From Klebsiella sp. RHBSTW-00484 (GTDB lineage: Bacteria; Pseudomonadota; Gammaproteobacteria; Enterobacterales; Enterobacteriaceae), in contig NZ_CP055481.1 of the NCBI RefSeq assembly GCF_013705725.1, forward strand, positions 3,162,001-3,226,000: 64,000 nt of DNA. Direction: 5' to 3'. The position numbers were made by a program, and so were the translations under genes. Below, piece after piece: positions 38,002-47,076 of this stretch. The stretch's first letter is position 1, and each line of letters opens with the position of its first letter. The notes below the pieces were generated by a model, which worked only from the letters and a program-made list of their open reading frames with translations, was not told the DNA's origin and ran no database searches.

Positions 38002-38034
38002 CGGTCGTTTCTCTCATCAGGTTGCGTACTTTTC

Positions 38035-38069
38035 GTAGGCCCGGTAAGGCGCCAGCCGCCACCGGGCAA
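38035..38069. repeat. REP element downstream of yncD
   Basis: GTAGGCCCGGTAAGGCGCC followed by AGCCGCCACCGGGCAA, a single REP unit in the gap between yncD and the DUF406 gene. Confidence 0.8.
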
Positions 38070-38091
38070 TTTCCAAAACGCGCGCTTTGCC

Positions 38092-38391
38092 TTAAATAAT
38101 GTTTCTTAGGGACAATTCAAAAATAATCTTTTCCGCCTGGCAGGAGAAAGCGATAGAAACATCAAGCTTCACCTCATCACCTGCGGCCACAATGGTATAG
38201 TCAACCTGCGGCGGCTCGCTGGCGGGCGCTGCGGCTACAGCACGTTCGCGAACGGCTGCCAGTGTAGATTCCGCCTCCTCGCGTGATGGGAAAGTTTTCG
38301 CAACCTGCCAGACGCAATCCTCATTATCAATAATCGACCCAACATCGATGGCGCAACCTTTAGTACTGCATTTATCTACAACATCTTTCAT
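38092..38391 (-). CDS. DUF406 (YfcZ/YiiS) family protein
   Basis: A 99-aa protein opening MKDVVDKCSTKGCAIDVGSIIDNEDC, almost identical to E. coli YiiS, and ending AFSCQAEKIIFELSLRN. The start at 38391 has GAGGT upstream; the track begins eight codons earlier. Function unknown. In E. coli yiiS lies elsewhere on the chromosome, so this is a relocated copy or a paralogue. Confidence 0.9.
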   Translation of the reverse strand: MKDVVDKCSTKGCAIDVGSIIDNEDCVWQVAKTFPSREEAESTLAAVRERAVAAAPASEPPQVDYTIVAAGDEVKLDVSIAFSCQAEKIIFELSLRNII

Positions 38392-38689
38392 CGTGGTAAC
38401 CTCTTGAGTTTTCATCAGGATAAGAATCCGTCAGCAGAAAAGCAAACCATTAAAATTCGTATGGATTAGTCTTTCATCAGTATATGTCACTGGAAGAGTC
38501 AACTTCTTGCGCCATCGCATGGCGGTATCGTCATTGCACACCGATAAAACACCACAGCTCATGCATCGTATCAGTCCGCACTCAACTGCGATCAATCGTG
38601 CACGCCATCACACTATCCTGCGTTGTGCCTCGTCTATCCCGTTTTACAGCGTTACCCTTGTCACAAAACAACGCCAATAAGGAGCCACC
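38392..38689. promoter_or_regulatory. Promoter region between DUF406 gene and rihA
   Basis: A 298-bp gap between divergent genes. No named operator or further gene is visible; the ribosome site of rihA (AAGGAG) is at its right edge. Confidence 0.35.
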
Positions 38690-39625
38690 ATGGCACTGCC
38701 AGTAATTATCGATTGCGATCCGGGTCATGATGACGCGATTGCTCTCGTTCTTGCCCTCGCCTCACCCGAACTCGATGTTAAAGCCGTGACGTCCTCCGCG
38801 GGAAACCAGACCCCGGACAAAACCCTGCGTAACGTACTGCGGATGCTCACCCTGCTGAAACGCCAGGATATCCCGGTGGCCGGTGGCGCGCTCAAGCCGC
38901 TGATGCGCGAGCTGATTATCGCTGACAACGTACACGGCGAAAGCGGGCTGGATGGTCCGGCGCTGCCGGAACCCGATTTTGCCGCGCAAAGCTGCACCGC
39001 CGTTGAGCTAATGGCTAAAACGCTGCGTGAAAGCGCCGAGCCGGTGACAATCGTGGCAACCGGGCCGCAAACCAACGTCGCGCTGTTGCTCAACAGCCAT
39101 CCTGAACTGCATAGCAAAATCGCCCGCATTGTCATTATGGGCGGCGCGATGGTGTTGGGTAACTGGCAACCGGCGGTCGAGTTTAATATCTACGTCGACC
39201 CGGAAGCGGCGGAGATCGTTTTTCAGTCCGTTATCCCGGTGGTGATGGCCGGTCTGGACGTCACCCATAAAGCGCAAATTCACGCCGAAGATATCGAACG
39301 CTTCCGCCGTATTGGCAACCCGATTTCGACGATTGTCGCCGAACTGCTCGATTTCTTCATTGAATATCATAAGGATGAAAAATGGGGCTTCGTCGGCGCG
39401 CCGCTGCACGATCCTTGCACCATTGCCTGGCTGCTGAAACCGGAGATGTTCACCACCATTGAACGCTGGGTCGGCGTGGAAACCCAGGGGAAATACACTC
39501 AAGGAATGACGGTGGTTGATTTCTACAACCTGACCGGGAAAGAACCGAACGCCACGGTGATGCTCGACGTCGACCGTCAGGCGTTTGTTGACCTGCTGGC
39601 CGAGCGGCTGGCGTTTTACGCGTAA
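38690..39625 (+). CDS. rihA: Pyrimidine-specific ribonucleoside hydrolase RihA
   Basis: A 311-aa inosine-uridine-preferring nucleoside hydrolase that splits cytidine and uridine into base and ribose. It is near-identical to E. coli RihA along its length. The calcium site [11 protein letters not shown] is at residues 8-18, followed by [15 protein letters not shown] and GAPLHDPC. In E. coli rihA lies by gltL, so its position here is different. AAGGAG precedes the ATG. Confidence 0.97.
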   Translation: MALPVIIDCDPGHDDAIALVLALASPELDVKAVTSSAGNQTPDKTLRNVLRMLTLLKRQDIPVAGGALKPLMRELIIADNVHGESGLDGPALPEPDFAAQSCTAVELMAKTLRESAEPVTIVATGPQTNVALLLNSHPELHSKIARIVIMGGAMVLGNWQPAVEFNIYVDPEAAEIVFQSVIPVVMAGLDVTHKAQIHAEDIERFRRIGNPISTIVAELLDFFIEYHKDEKWGFVGAPLHDPCTIAWLLKPEMFTTIERWVGVETQGKYTQGMTVVDFYNLTGKEPNATVMLDVDRQAFVDLLAERLAFYA

Positions 39626-39639
39626 CTCACGTCATAAAC

Positions 39640-39665
39640 CCCGGCAGGCGCTACTGCCTGCCGGG
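39640..39665. terminator. Hairpin between convergent rihA and curA
   Basis: Perfect 10-bp arms CCCGGCAGGC and GCCTGCCGGG around a 6-nt loop. The convergent setting suggests a bidirectional terminator, though the T-run is absent. Confidence 0.65.
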
Positions 39666-39672
39666 AAATACG

Positions 39673-40710
39673 TCATTCATCTGGAGAGACGCGAACCACC
39701 ACTTTACCGAAGTTCTCGCCCTTCAGCAGACCGATTAGCGCCTGCGGCGCGTGCTCAAGACCGTCGACGACCTGCTCACGGTATTTGATTTTGCCTTCCT
39801 GCACCCAGCGCCCCATCTCCTGCTGAAACTCCGCAATGCGATGGCCGTAATCCTGGCCGATAATAAAGCCCTGCATCCGAATACGTTTTTTGAGGATCGT
39901 CGCCATCAGCAACGGTAAACGATCCGGCCCATCCGGCAACGCGGTGGCGTTGTAGCCGCTGACCAGGCCGCAAACCGGGACGCGGGCCGAGGTGTTTAAC
40001 AGCGGCAGAACTTCATCGAACACTTTGCCGCCGACGTTCTCATAATAGATGTCGATCCCTTGCGGGCAGGCTTCGAGCAGCTTGACGGCAAAATCAGGCG
40101 CGCGGTGGTCGATACACACGTCGAACCCTAAGGTTTCGACCGCATAGCGGCATTTCTCGCTACCGCCAGCTATCCCCACCGTACGGCAACCTTTTAGCTT
40201 CGCGATTTGCCCGACCGTTGCGCCAACGGGCCCGGTTGCGGCGGCGACCACCAGCGTTTCGCCCGCTTTCGGCTGACCAATATCCAGCAGGCCCATATAG
40301 GCGGTAAAGCCCGGCATCCCCAGAATCCCCAGCGCCCAGGAGGGATGCTCAGGATTATCGCCTAACTTCACCAGCCCGCTACCGTCTGACAGTTCATAAT
40401 CCTGCCAGCCGCCGTAGCTGAGCACCCAGTCGCCGGGCTGGAAATCGGCATGATTCGATGTCACGACGCGACTCACGGTACCGCCCACCATCGCCGCGCC
40501 AATGGCCACCGGCGGCGAATAGGACGGGGCATCGCTCATGCGCCCGCGCATATAGGGATCTAATGATAAATAGACGGTGCGCAGCAGTAATTGCCCCGGC
40601 CCCGGAGACGCGACGTCGCCCTCTTCCAGGCGGAAGTTTTCCCCGGTCGGCTCGCCATGTGGACGAGACGCCAGTAGCCAGCGGCGATGACGTTGTGGAT
40701 TAAAAGCCAT
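39673..40710 (-). CDS. curA: NADPH-dependent curcumin reductase
   Basis: A 345-aa medium-chain reductase that saturates the conjugated double bonds of curcumin and related enones. It has the same length and near-identical sequence as E. coli CurA (YncB): MAFNPQRHRRWLLASRPHGEPTGENFRLEEGDV, the AATGPVGATVGQIAKLKG nucleotide motif and YENVGGKVFDEVLPLLN. It lacks the zinc ligands of alcohol dehydrogenases. The start at 40710 follows homology; the frame extends into the MITE-like element upstream. Confidence 0.95.
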   Translation of the reverse strand: MAFNPQRHRRWLLASRPHGEPTGENFRLEEGDVASPGPGQLLLRTVYLSLDPYMRGRMSDAPSYSPPVAIGAAMVGGTVSRVVTSNHADFQPGDWVLSYGGWQDYELSDGSGLVKLGDNPEHPSWALGILGMPGFTAYMGLLDIGQPKAGETLVVAAATGPVGATVGQIAKLKGCRTVGIAGGSEKCRYAVETLGFDVCIDHRAPDFAVKLLEACPQGIDIYYENVGGKVFDEVLPLLNTSARVPVCGLVSGYNATALPDGPDRLPLLMATILKKRIRMQGFIIGQDYGHRIAEFQQEMGRWVQEGKIKYREQVVDGLEHAPQALIGLLKGENFGKVVVRVSPDE

Positions 40711-40778
40711 AACAAACTCCTCTTTTGACAAGTCTGTACTGAGGCTAGCTGCTTTCCCGGCAATACGCATTGACATTA

Positions 40779-40985
40779 AGAGCCTATCCCAGTAGGCGTT
40801 ATTGGCGCAGACAGTTTGAACGCGGACAGCGCACAGAAACCGGAACGTACACGTAGTACGCGAGGATGATTCGCTCCGCTCACCCTTCGGGCCGCCCTGA
40901 AGGGCGTTCAAAACTCGGTGAGTTTTGTCCGAGCACTGCCCAGGTTCAAAATGGCAAGTAAAATAGCCCTAATGGGATAGGCTCT
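40779..40985. repeat. MITE-like element with inverted ends
   Basis: A 207-bp sequence bounded by near-perfect inverted repeats: AGAGCCTATCCCAGTAGG at the left and, complementarily, CCTAATGGGATAGGCTCT at the right. The interior has no ORF of note and several short dyads. It lies upstream of curA, and its right end overlaps the stop codon of the XRE gene. Sequences of this look recur in enterobacteria as small non-autonomous repeats, but I cannot name it surely. Confidence 0.75.
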
Positions 40986-41559
40986 AAGAGGCAGATTGAT
41001 TGAGTCGAATGACCAGATAAACGCAGGCTTGCGCAGATTCATTAATAAAGCGGCAATCGTTAGGCGGCCCAAGCTCAAGGCAGTCTCCCGCCTGCATCTC
41101 GTGACGTGTGTTGCCTTCGACAAACACCAGTTCGCCCTGCTGCAGCCAGATAAGCTGGCGAGCCAGCGCATAAGAGGCCGCAGGCATCGGCACATCGCTG
41201 CCTGCCGGGAGTTCTATCTGCACCAGATCGATGGGCAGGTCACTGCGCGGGGATACGTGGCGGCGCAGATAGTGGCTCTGCGGGTCGCGCCACACTGGCT
41301 GGTTAGCCAAACGCAAAAGCTTACCTTCCTGCATCTCCGCACGGGCGATCAGCGTTGACATGCTGATGCCAAATGCGCCGGAGAGTCGCCCAAGCATTGA
41401 CGCCGTGGGGCTGCTTTCACCGCGTTCGATTTTGTGGATCATCGCCCGTGACGCCCCCGCCCGCTCTGCCAGTTCACTCAGCGACCAGCCACGGGATTCC
41501 CGTTCGATACGGATGCGCGCGCTGATGCGCTGATTAAGGTTGTCTTCTAAAGTATTCAT
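40984..41559 (-). CDS. XRE/cupin transcriptional regulator
   Basis: A 191-aa regulator with an N-terminal helix-turn-helix (ISARIRIERESRGWSLSELAERAGASRAMIHKIERGESSPTASMLGRLSGAFGISMSTLI) and a C-terminal cupin domain. It is a close cousin of SutR in layout. It takes the place that mcbR occupies in E. coli next to mnaT. Two ACTATAGT-centred palindromes flank its start and that of the divergent mnaT. Its stop codon (40984-40986) lies inside the MITE-like repeat end, so the last residues may come from the insertion. Confidence 0.88.
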   Translation of the reverse strand: MNTLEDNLNQRISARIRIERESRGWSLSELAERAGASRAMIHKIERGESSPTASMLGRLSGAFGISMSTLIARAEMQEGKLLRLANQPVWRDPQSHYLRRHVSPRSDLPIDLVQIELPAGSDVPMPAASYALARQLIWLQQGELVFVEGNTRHEMQAGDCLELGPPNDCRFINESAQACVYLVIRLNQSAS

Positions 41560-41565
41560 AACGTG

Positions 41566-41700
41566 ACACTATAGTGTATGCGTCTGGCAGCAACAAGCGG
41601 TCGCAGCGAGCGGTATGACGCGACATAATAAAATATTATGACCAAAGCAGATGCAGCCTTGCGTACATTATTGTAATAATGTCGTACTACTATAGTGTAC
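41566..41700. promoter_or_regulatory. Divergent operators between the XRE gene and mnaT
   Basis: A perfect palindrome ACACTATAGTGT at 41566-41577 lies right before the XRE start. A second copy of its core, ACTATAGTGTAC, lies at 41689-41700 before mnaT. A third palindrome, ACATTATT-GT-AATAATGT, spans 41665-41682. The doublet fits binding by the adjacent XRE protein on both promoters. Regulation itself is inferred. Confidence 0.6.
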
Positions 41701-41717
41701 AACCGTTGAGGTTTGCC

Positions 41718-42236
41718 ATGACCATCCGCCATGCCAGTAAAGACGATTGCGCCGCAATCGCTGAAATCTATAACCACGCGGTAGTGCATACCGCCGCTAT
41801 CTGGAACGACAAAACCGTCGATACGGACAACCGTATTGCCTGGTTTGAAGCCCGCCAGTTTGCCGGTTACCCGGTACTGGTCAGCGAAGAAAATAGCGTC
41901 ATCACTGGCTATTCCTCATTTGGTGACTGGCGCGCCTTCGACGGCTTTCGCCATACCGTCGAGCATTCCGTCTATGTTCACCCGGATCACCAGGGTAAAG
42001 GGTTGGGTCGCCGCCTGCTGGTTGCGTTAATCGCCGAGGCCAGGCGGTTGAATAAACACGTGATGGTTGCAGGTATCGAAGCGCAAAATGAGGCTTCTTT
42101 GCATCTGCATGAAACACTGGGGTTTGTCACCACCGGACACATGCCGCAGGTGGGCACGAAATTTGGTCGTTGGCTGGATCTGACGTTTATGCAATTACAG
42201 CTCGACGATCGTCGCGATCCGGACGGCAGCGCATGA
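41718..42236 (+). CDS. mnaT: Methionine sulfoximine/sulfone N-acetyltransferase
   Basis: A 172-aa GNAT enzyme that acetylates methionine derivatives such as methionine sulfoximine and sulfone. It has the same length and near-identical sequence as E. coli MnaT (YncA): DDCAAIAEIYNHAVVHTAAIWNDKTVDTDNRIAWFEAR, motif A HPDHQGKGLGRRLLVALIAEA and GTKFGRWLDLTFMQLQL. GAGG lies upstream of the start. It overlaps ydcZ by 4 bp. Confidence 0.96.
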   Translation: MTIRHASKDDCAAIAEIYNHAVVHTAAIWNDKTVDTDNRIAWFEARQFAGYPVLVSEENSVITGYSSFGDWRAFDGFRHTVEHSVYVHPDHQGKGLGRRLLVALIAEARRLNKHVMVAGIEAQNEASLHLHETLGFVTTGHMPQVGTKFGRWLDLTFMQLQLDDRRDPDGSA

Positions 42237-42682
42237 ACCAGACGCTGACCCTGGCCTGTTTAATTGCCGCAGGGGTTGGGCTGGTGCTGCAAAACACGCT
42301 GATGGTGCGCATTACCCAGTCCTCGTCCACTATTCTTATCGCGATGCTGCTTAACTCGCTGGTGGGTATTGTTATTTTCGTGACGATACTGATGCTACGC
42401 CACGGCGCGGCGGGGTTTCAGGAGCTGGCGGTTAGCGTGAAATGGTGGACGTTAATTCCCGGTCTACTGGGATCGTTCTTTGTTTTTGCCAGCATTAGCG
42501 GCTACCAGAACGTCGGAGCGGCGACCACGATTGCGGTGCTGATTGCCAGTCAGTTGGTCGGCGGGCTGGTGATTGATCTAATCCGGGCGCACGACGTGCC
42601 GGTTCGCGCCCTGATTGGCCCGCTGTGCGGGGCAGTGATGCTGGTGATAGGCGCCTGGCTGGTAGCCAGACGCCAGTTTTAA
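42233..42682 (+). CDS. ydcZ: YdcZ, inner-membrane protein (DMT/DUF606 family)
   Basis: A 149-aa protein with about five membrane helices, the same length as E. coli YdcZ (MNQTLTLACLIAAGVGLVLQNTLMVRITQSSSTILIAMLLNSLVGIVIF). It is a half-size member of the drug/metabolite transporter superfamily, which may act as a dimer. It overlaps mnaT by ATGA, so the two are co-translated. Substrate unknown. Confidence 0.95.
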   Translation: MNQTLTLACLIAAGVGLVLQNTLMVRITQSSSTILIAMLLNSLVGIVIFVTILMLRHGAAGFQELAVSVKWWTLIPGLLGSFFVFASISGYQNVGAATTIAVLIASQLVGGLVIDLIRAHDVPVRALIGPLCGAVMLVIGAWLVARRQF

Positions 42683-42689
42683 CAGCGAT

Positions 42690-42923
42690 TTAATGAATTT
42701 CGCCGCCACGGGTTAACTGCTCGCGGCGCGCTTCCTGCTCTTCATGCTGCAGGCGACCATGATGAGCGATGGCATTACGCAAGCGCTGCTGCTGGGTATA
42801 GCGCTCTTCGCGTCCCAGCTCAGCGTCATCGCTCAGCGCGATCAGCAGTTCATTCATATGGGTAATCACGCCTTCCGCAATCGTGGCATCCACGCGGGCG
42901 ATCACTTCATCCAGATGTAGCAT
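42690..42923 (-). CDS. ydcY: YdcY, DUF2526 protein
   Basis: A 77-aa cytosolic helical protein (MLHLDEVIARVDATIAEGVITHMNELLIALSDDAELGREERYTQQQRLRNAIAHHGRLQHEEQ), co-linear with E. coli YdcY. Function unknown. It converges with ydcZ with a 7-bp gap and lies 17 bp before the peptide-binding protein gene, read the same way. Confidence 0.93.
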   Translation of the reverse strand: MLHLDEVIARVDATIAEGVITHMNELLIALSDDAELGREERYTQQQRLRNAIAHHGRLQHEEQEARREQLTRGGEIH

Positions 42924-42940
42924 TCTTTTCTCCTTGCGGC

Positions 42941-44539
42941 TTAATTCAGTTTTACTTTGGAAAAATCGCTGCCCATCAGGCTCACGCTATAGCCACTGAC
43001 GTTGCTGCGCGTCGCGTAGAAGGTTTTCCCGGTCGCCAGAGTTATCCACGGGGCCTGCTGATAAAAAATCTCCTGCGCCTGACCATACAGCTTCGCGCGC
43101 TCCTGCGGGTCGCTCACCAGGATAGCCTTTTTCACCAGCGCATCGTAGGATTTATCGCACCAGCGGGCGACGTTAGAGCCGGTTTTAATGTTGTCGCAGC
43201 TTAGCAAGGTTCCGGCGAAGTTGTCCGGATCGCCGTTATCGGACATCCAGCCAAACAGCGCGCTGTCGTGCTCGCCTTTACGCATTCCGGCAAGATATTC
43301 ACCCCATTCATAGGTGACAATTTTGGCTTTGATCCCAACCTTGCTCCAGTCGTTCTGGATCATCTCCGCAATACGCCGCGAATTAGGGTTATACGGACGC
43401 TGTACCGGCATCGACCACAGGGTCACTTCCGCGCCCTTTTCCAGTCCGGCCTGCTTGAGCAGTTCTTTCGCCTTCTCAGGGTCATAGCCATAATCCGGTA
43501 GATCTTTCTTGTAGCCGAGCATATTGGCCGGAATCGGTGATTTCGCAACGCTACCGGAGTCCAGGAAGACCGCTTTAACAATCGCTTGTTTATCCGTCGC
43601 GTAGTTTAAAGCCTGACGCACCAGCACGTTATCAAACGGTTTTTTCTCGGTATTGAACGCCAGATAGCCGACGTTAAGCGCTTCCACCGAATGCAGGGCC
43701 AGGTCTTTATTACCTTTAATCACCGGGAACTGTACCGGCGACGGTGCAGGAATAATCTGGCATTCGTTGGTTTGCAGCTTCGCCAGACGTGTCTCGACGT
43801 TCGGGGTGATCGAGAAGATCAGATGTTTGGTCGGCACTTCACCATCCCAGTAATGCGGGTTAGCGATATAGCGAATCAGCGAGTCCACTTTATATTGTTG
43901 CAGCGCGTAAGGTCCCGTGCCGATAGGCCAGGTATCGACGTACTCCGGCGTGCCTTTTTTCAGCATTGCATCGCCGTATTCGGCAGAAAGAATCGACGCA
44001 AAATCCATCCCCCAATCGGCGAGGAACGCCGCATTCGGCTCGTTCAGGACGAACTGAATGTGATAGTCATCGATCTTTTTGACCTCTTTGATCAGCTTAT
44101 CCAGCCCGACGTCGTGGAAATATTCATAATTTCCTTGTGAAACATTGTGGTACGGGTGTTTCTCATCCTTCTGACGCAGTACCGAGAACAGCACATCATC
44201 GGCGTTAAAATCGCGGGTCGGCTTGAAGTATTTGTTGCTGTTGAACTGTACGCCCTTGCGCAGAGTGAAAGTCCAGGTTTTGCCGTCCGGGGAGACGGTC
44301 CATTCGGTCGCCAGTGACGGAATTGGCGTATTTTTTACCGGGTCAAAGTTGATCAGGCGGTTATAGAGCACCTGCGAACTGGCGACAAAAGACGGCCCTG
44401 AGCTGGCAATCTGCGGGTTGAAAGATTCCGGCGAGGCTTCGGAACAGTAGACCAGCGTATCGCTCCCCGCCGCCAATGCAGTACCGGCTGGCAATAGCGC
44501 GCTTAGCGCCAGCGCAAGCAGTGTTTTCCCTGTAGACAT
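42941..44539 (-). CDS. Peptide ABC transporter binding protein, DppA-like
   Basis: A 532-aa family-5 periplasmic binding protein. It has a signal peptide (TLLALALSALLPAGTALAAG), then TLVYCSEASPESFNPQIASSG, PIGTGPYALQQYKVDS and RRIAEMIQNDWSKVGIKAKIVTYEWGEYLAGMRKGEHDSALFGWMSDNGDPDNF. The resemblance to DppA is strong. No permease or ATPase genes are next to it, so it probably works with a transporter coded elsewhere. In E. coli this position has no such gene. Confidence 0.88.
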   Translation of the reverse strand: MSTGKTLLALALSALLPAGTALAAGSDTLVYCSEASPESFNPQIASSGPSFVASSQVLYNRLINFDPVKNTPIPSLATEWTVSPDGKTWTFTLRKGVQFNSNKYFKPTRDFNADDVLFSVLRQKDEKHPYHNVSQGNYEYFHDVGLDKLIKEVKKIDDYHIQFVLNEPNAAFLADWGMDFASILSAEYGDAMLKKGTPEYVDTWPIGTGPYALQQYKVDSLIRYIANPHYWDGEVPTKHLIFSITPNVETRLAKLQTNECQIIPAPSPVQFPVIKGNKDLALHSVEALNVGYLAFNTEKKPFDNVLVRQALNYATDKQAIVKAVFLDSGSVAKSPIPANMLGYKKDLPDYGYDPEKAKELLKQAGLEKGAEVTLWSMPVQRPYNPNSRRIAEMIQNDWSKVGIKAKIVTYEWGEYLAGMRKGEHDSALFGWMSDNGDPDNFAGTLLSCDNIKTGSNVARWCDKSYDALVKKAILVSDPQERAKLYGQAQEIFYQQAPWITLATGKTFYATRSNVSGYSVSLMGSDFSKVKLN

Positions 44540-44810
44540 GGTTATAAGCCTTATGAATTTGTTATAAGTCCTCCAATAACAGCACAGGAATATTCCCCCG
44601 GCAAATAATCAATCGGTATCAAGTTATGCTGAAAACGTCGTTTTCGCCGATTAATTCAACACAAGCCTGTTTTTCACCATTGGCATCATCAATAAATTGT
44701 GAAGTTCCCGGAAGGTTGGGAAAAAAGGGGGCGATTACCGCCCCGCTCGCTCCAGGACGTGGTGCAAACCGATACACTCGGCAAAATCGCTATACCAGGA
44801 GACGCTAACA

Positions 44811-46244
44811 ATGACAATAACCTGCAATCTGTACACCAACGGCCAATGGCACGATGCCGAAGGTCATGCCACGTTTAGCCGCCATAGCCCGGTGACGGAA
44901 GAGATCGTTTCTGTCGCCAGTGCTGCAACGTTGACCGACGCTCGTCGCTGCGTGGAGTCCGCGGCCAGCGCTTTTCCACAATGGCGTGAAACGGCCCCCG
45001 TAGAGAGGCGTCGTCTTCTTCTGGAAGCCGCCGAGGAAATGCTGCGCCGTGAGGCTAAATTTATTGCCGCCATGGCGGCGGAAACCGGTGCTACCGCCCA
45101 CTGGGCCGGGTTTAACGTCCATCTCGCCGCTGATATTCTACGCGAAGCCGCCGCGTTGACGACGCAGATCGAAGGGCAGGTTATCCCATCTAACGTACCG
45201 GGAAATCTGGCGATGGGGATCCGCCAGGGCGCGGGGGTTGTGCTCGGCATGGCACCGTGGAACGCGCCGTTAATCCTCGCGACCCGCGCTATCGCCACGC
45301 CGTTGGCCTGCGGCAATACGGTTATCCTCAAAGGCGCAGAGCTGTCGCCTGCCACGCAAGGGCTGATTATTGATGCGCTGGCAGCAGCAGGTTTTCCCGC
45401 CGGGGTCGTCAACTATCTGACCTGTGCGCCCGCCGACGCACCTGATCTGGTGGAGTCGCTGATAGCGCATCCCGCCGTGCGCCGCGTTAACTTCACCGGT
45501 TCCACGCCGGTGGGAAGAATTATCGCCCGCACCTGCGGCGAACATCTGAAACCGGCGGTGCTTGAGCTTGGCGGCAAGGCTCCGCTGCTGGTGCTGGATG
45601 ACGCCGACCTCGAACAAGCGGCAGCAGGCGCGGTTTTTGGCGCGTTCGCCAATGCCGGGCAAATTTGCATGTCGACCGAGCGAATCATCATTGATAATGC
45701 CGTCGCAGATGAGTTTGTTTTGCTGCTGGCCAAACGCGCGGCAGCCCTCCCCGCCAGCCTTCTCGGGCCGGTAGCGGATATGAAAACAGTCACCCGCTGC
45801 AATACGCTGATAGACGATGCGCTGGCGAAAGGCGCGCGTCTGTTAACCGGCGGCAAAGCCAGTTCGACGCAAATGCGCCCCACGCTGCTTGATGGGGTCA
45901 CCCGGGAAATGCGCATCTGGCGTGAAGAGTCTTTCGGCCCGGTGAAAGCGATTATCCGGGTTGAAGATGAAACGCAAGCGCTGGCCGTTGCCAACGAAAG
46001 CGAATATGGCCTCTCGTCGGCGGTCTACAGCCGGGACAGCGCCCGGGCGTGGAACCTGGCGCAAAACCTGCAAACCGGCATTTGCCACATCAACGGCCCT
46101 ACCGTGCATGATGAAGCGCAAATGCCGTTCGGCGGCTGCAAATCTTCCGGGTATGGCCGCTTTGGCGGGCGCGCGGGGATAGCCGAATTTACCGAGTTGC
46201 GCTGGATAACGCTGCAAACCCGCCCGCGCGAACTGCCATTTTAA
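44811..46244 (+). CDS. Aldehyde dehydrogenase, salicylaldehyde/vanillin type
   Basis: A 477-aa NAD(P)-dependent aldehyde dehydrogenase. The catalytic pair is seen as Glu in LELGGKAP and Cys in NAGQICMSTER. The N-terminus (CNLYTNGQWHDAEGHATFSRHSPVTEEIV) and MAPWNAPLILATRAIATPLACGNTVILKGAELSPAT are closer to the salicylaldehyde/vanillin group than to PatD. It stands alone; an alpha/beta hydrolase gene converges on it with a 4-bp overlap. An aromatic aldehyde is a likely but unproven substrate. Confidence 0.88.
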   Translation: MTITCNLYTNGQWHDAEGHATFSRHSPVTEEIVSVASAATLTDARRCVESAASAFPQWRETAPVERRRLLLEAAEEMLRREAKFIAAMAAETGATAHWAGFNVHLAADILREAAALTTQIEGQVIPSNVPGNLAMGIRQGAGVVLGMAPWNAPLILATRAIATPLACGNTVILKGAELSPATQGLIIDALAAAGFPAGVVNYLTCAPADAPDLVESLIAHPAVRRVNFTGSTPVGRIIARTCGEHLKPAVLELGGKAPLLVLDDADLEQAAAGAVFGAFANAGQICMSTERIIIDNAVADEFVLLLAKRAAALPASLLGPVADMKTVTRCNTLIDDALAKGARLLTGGKASSTQMRPTLLDGVTREMRIWREESFGPVKAIIRVEDETQALAVANESEYGLSSAVYSRDSARAWNLAQNLQTGICHINGPTVHDEAQMPFGGCKSSGYGRFGGRAGIAEFTELRWITLQTRPRELPF

Positions 46245-47005
46245 GACTCAGCGCTAAAGTAAAAATCGGCCAGCGTTTGGGCCAATGCTTCGGGGTTCTC
46301 CCAGGCCATCGAGTGCCCTGCCTGGGGAACAATAAACAGCGGGATTCCGACGGCTTTAACGTCAATGGCTTCCTGCGCGGGGAGAGAAAGTTCTCCGTAG
46401 ACCAGGGCCTTACGGCAGGCTAAAGCGCTAAAGCGGGTAAACCAGGAAGGCGTAACACCTTTCACCAGGCTGCTTGCCCCGCGCCAGACGGCCCGGGGAG
46501 CGCTGTTTTGCAGGCAACCTGCCCAGGGTGATGTTTCAGCCGATAGCATGTCGCCGTAGCCCTGAGCAATAAAGCGATCCTCAGGTTGTTCAGCAATGCG
46601 TCTGCTGTACATCCCCCCGCCGGGATACAGATTAGGCTCGGCCACCAGCAGCGCTAATACCCGCTCAGCAAGCAGTTCTGCCGCTTCAATCGCAATGCTG
46701 CCCCCCATGCTGTGTCCATATAAATAGCAGCGTGTAAGCGCTAAGTGTTCCAGTAGTTCGACCACCACTTTTGCCTGATCGCCGGTGCGATAGCCAAAAG
46801 AGGCCGGTTTATCGCTATAGCCATAACCGGGTAAATCAACAAGGAGCATCCGCCGCCCTGCCAGCGCGGGATCGGCGGCTACGCGAGGATAATCATACGT
46901 AGAGGCGCAGCCCAGGCCGTGAATAAAAACAATAGGTTCGCCGCGACCGGGCAGATCAAGCCAGCGCACGGTGGCGCCAGCTTGAGAGGAAAAGAAACTG
47001 TTCAT
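46241..47005 (-). CDS. Alpha/beta hydrolase
   Basis: A 254-aa alpha/beta-fold hydrolase with oxyanion FIHGLG, nucleophile elbow GHSMGGS and a C-terminal histidine in PQAGHSMAW. The start at 47005 has GGATGG upstream; the track adds eight codons beginning at GTG. It converges with the aldehyde dehydrogenase gene. It could act as an esterase, lipase or C-C hydrolase; the substrate is unknown. Confidence 0.87.
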   Translation of the reverse strand: MNSFFSSQAGATVRWLDLPGRGEPIVFIHGLGCASTYDYPRVAADPALAGRRMLLVDLPGYGYSDKPASFGYRTGDQAKVVVELLEHLALTRCYLYGHSMGGSIAIEAAELLAERVLALLVAEPNLYPGGGMYSRRIAEQPEDRFIAQGYGDMLSAETSPWAGCLQNSAPRAVWRGASSLVKGVTPSWFTRFSALACRKALVYGELSLPAQEAIDVKAVGIPLFIVPQAGHSMAWENPEALAQTLADFYFSAES

Positions 47006-47076
47006 CGATGACCATCCGTTAGTTATCACTGTTTTTTTAAACAGCCATCATATAACGCGAGGTATCGATTTTTAAA

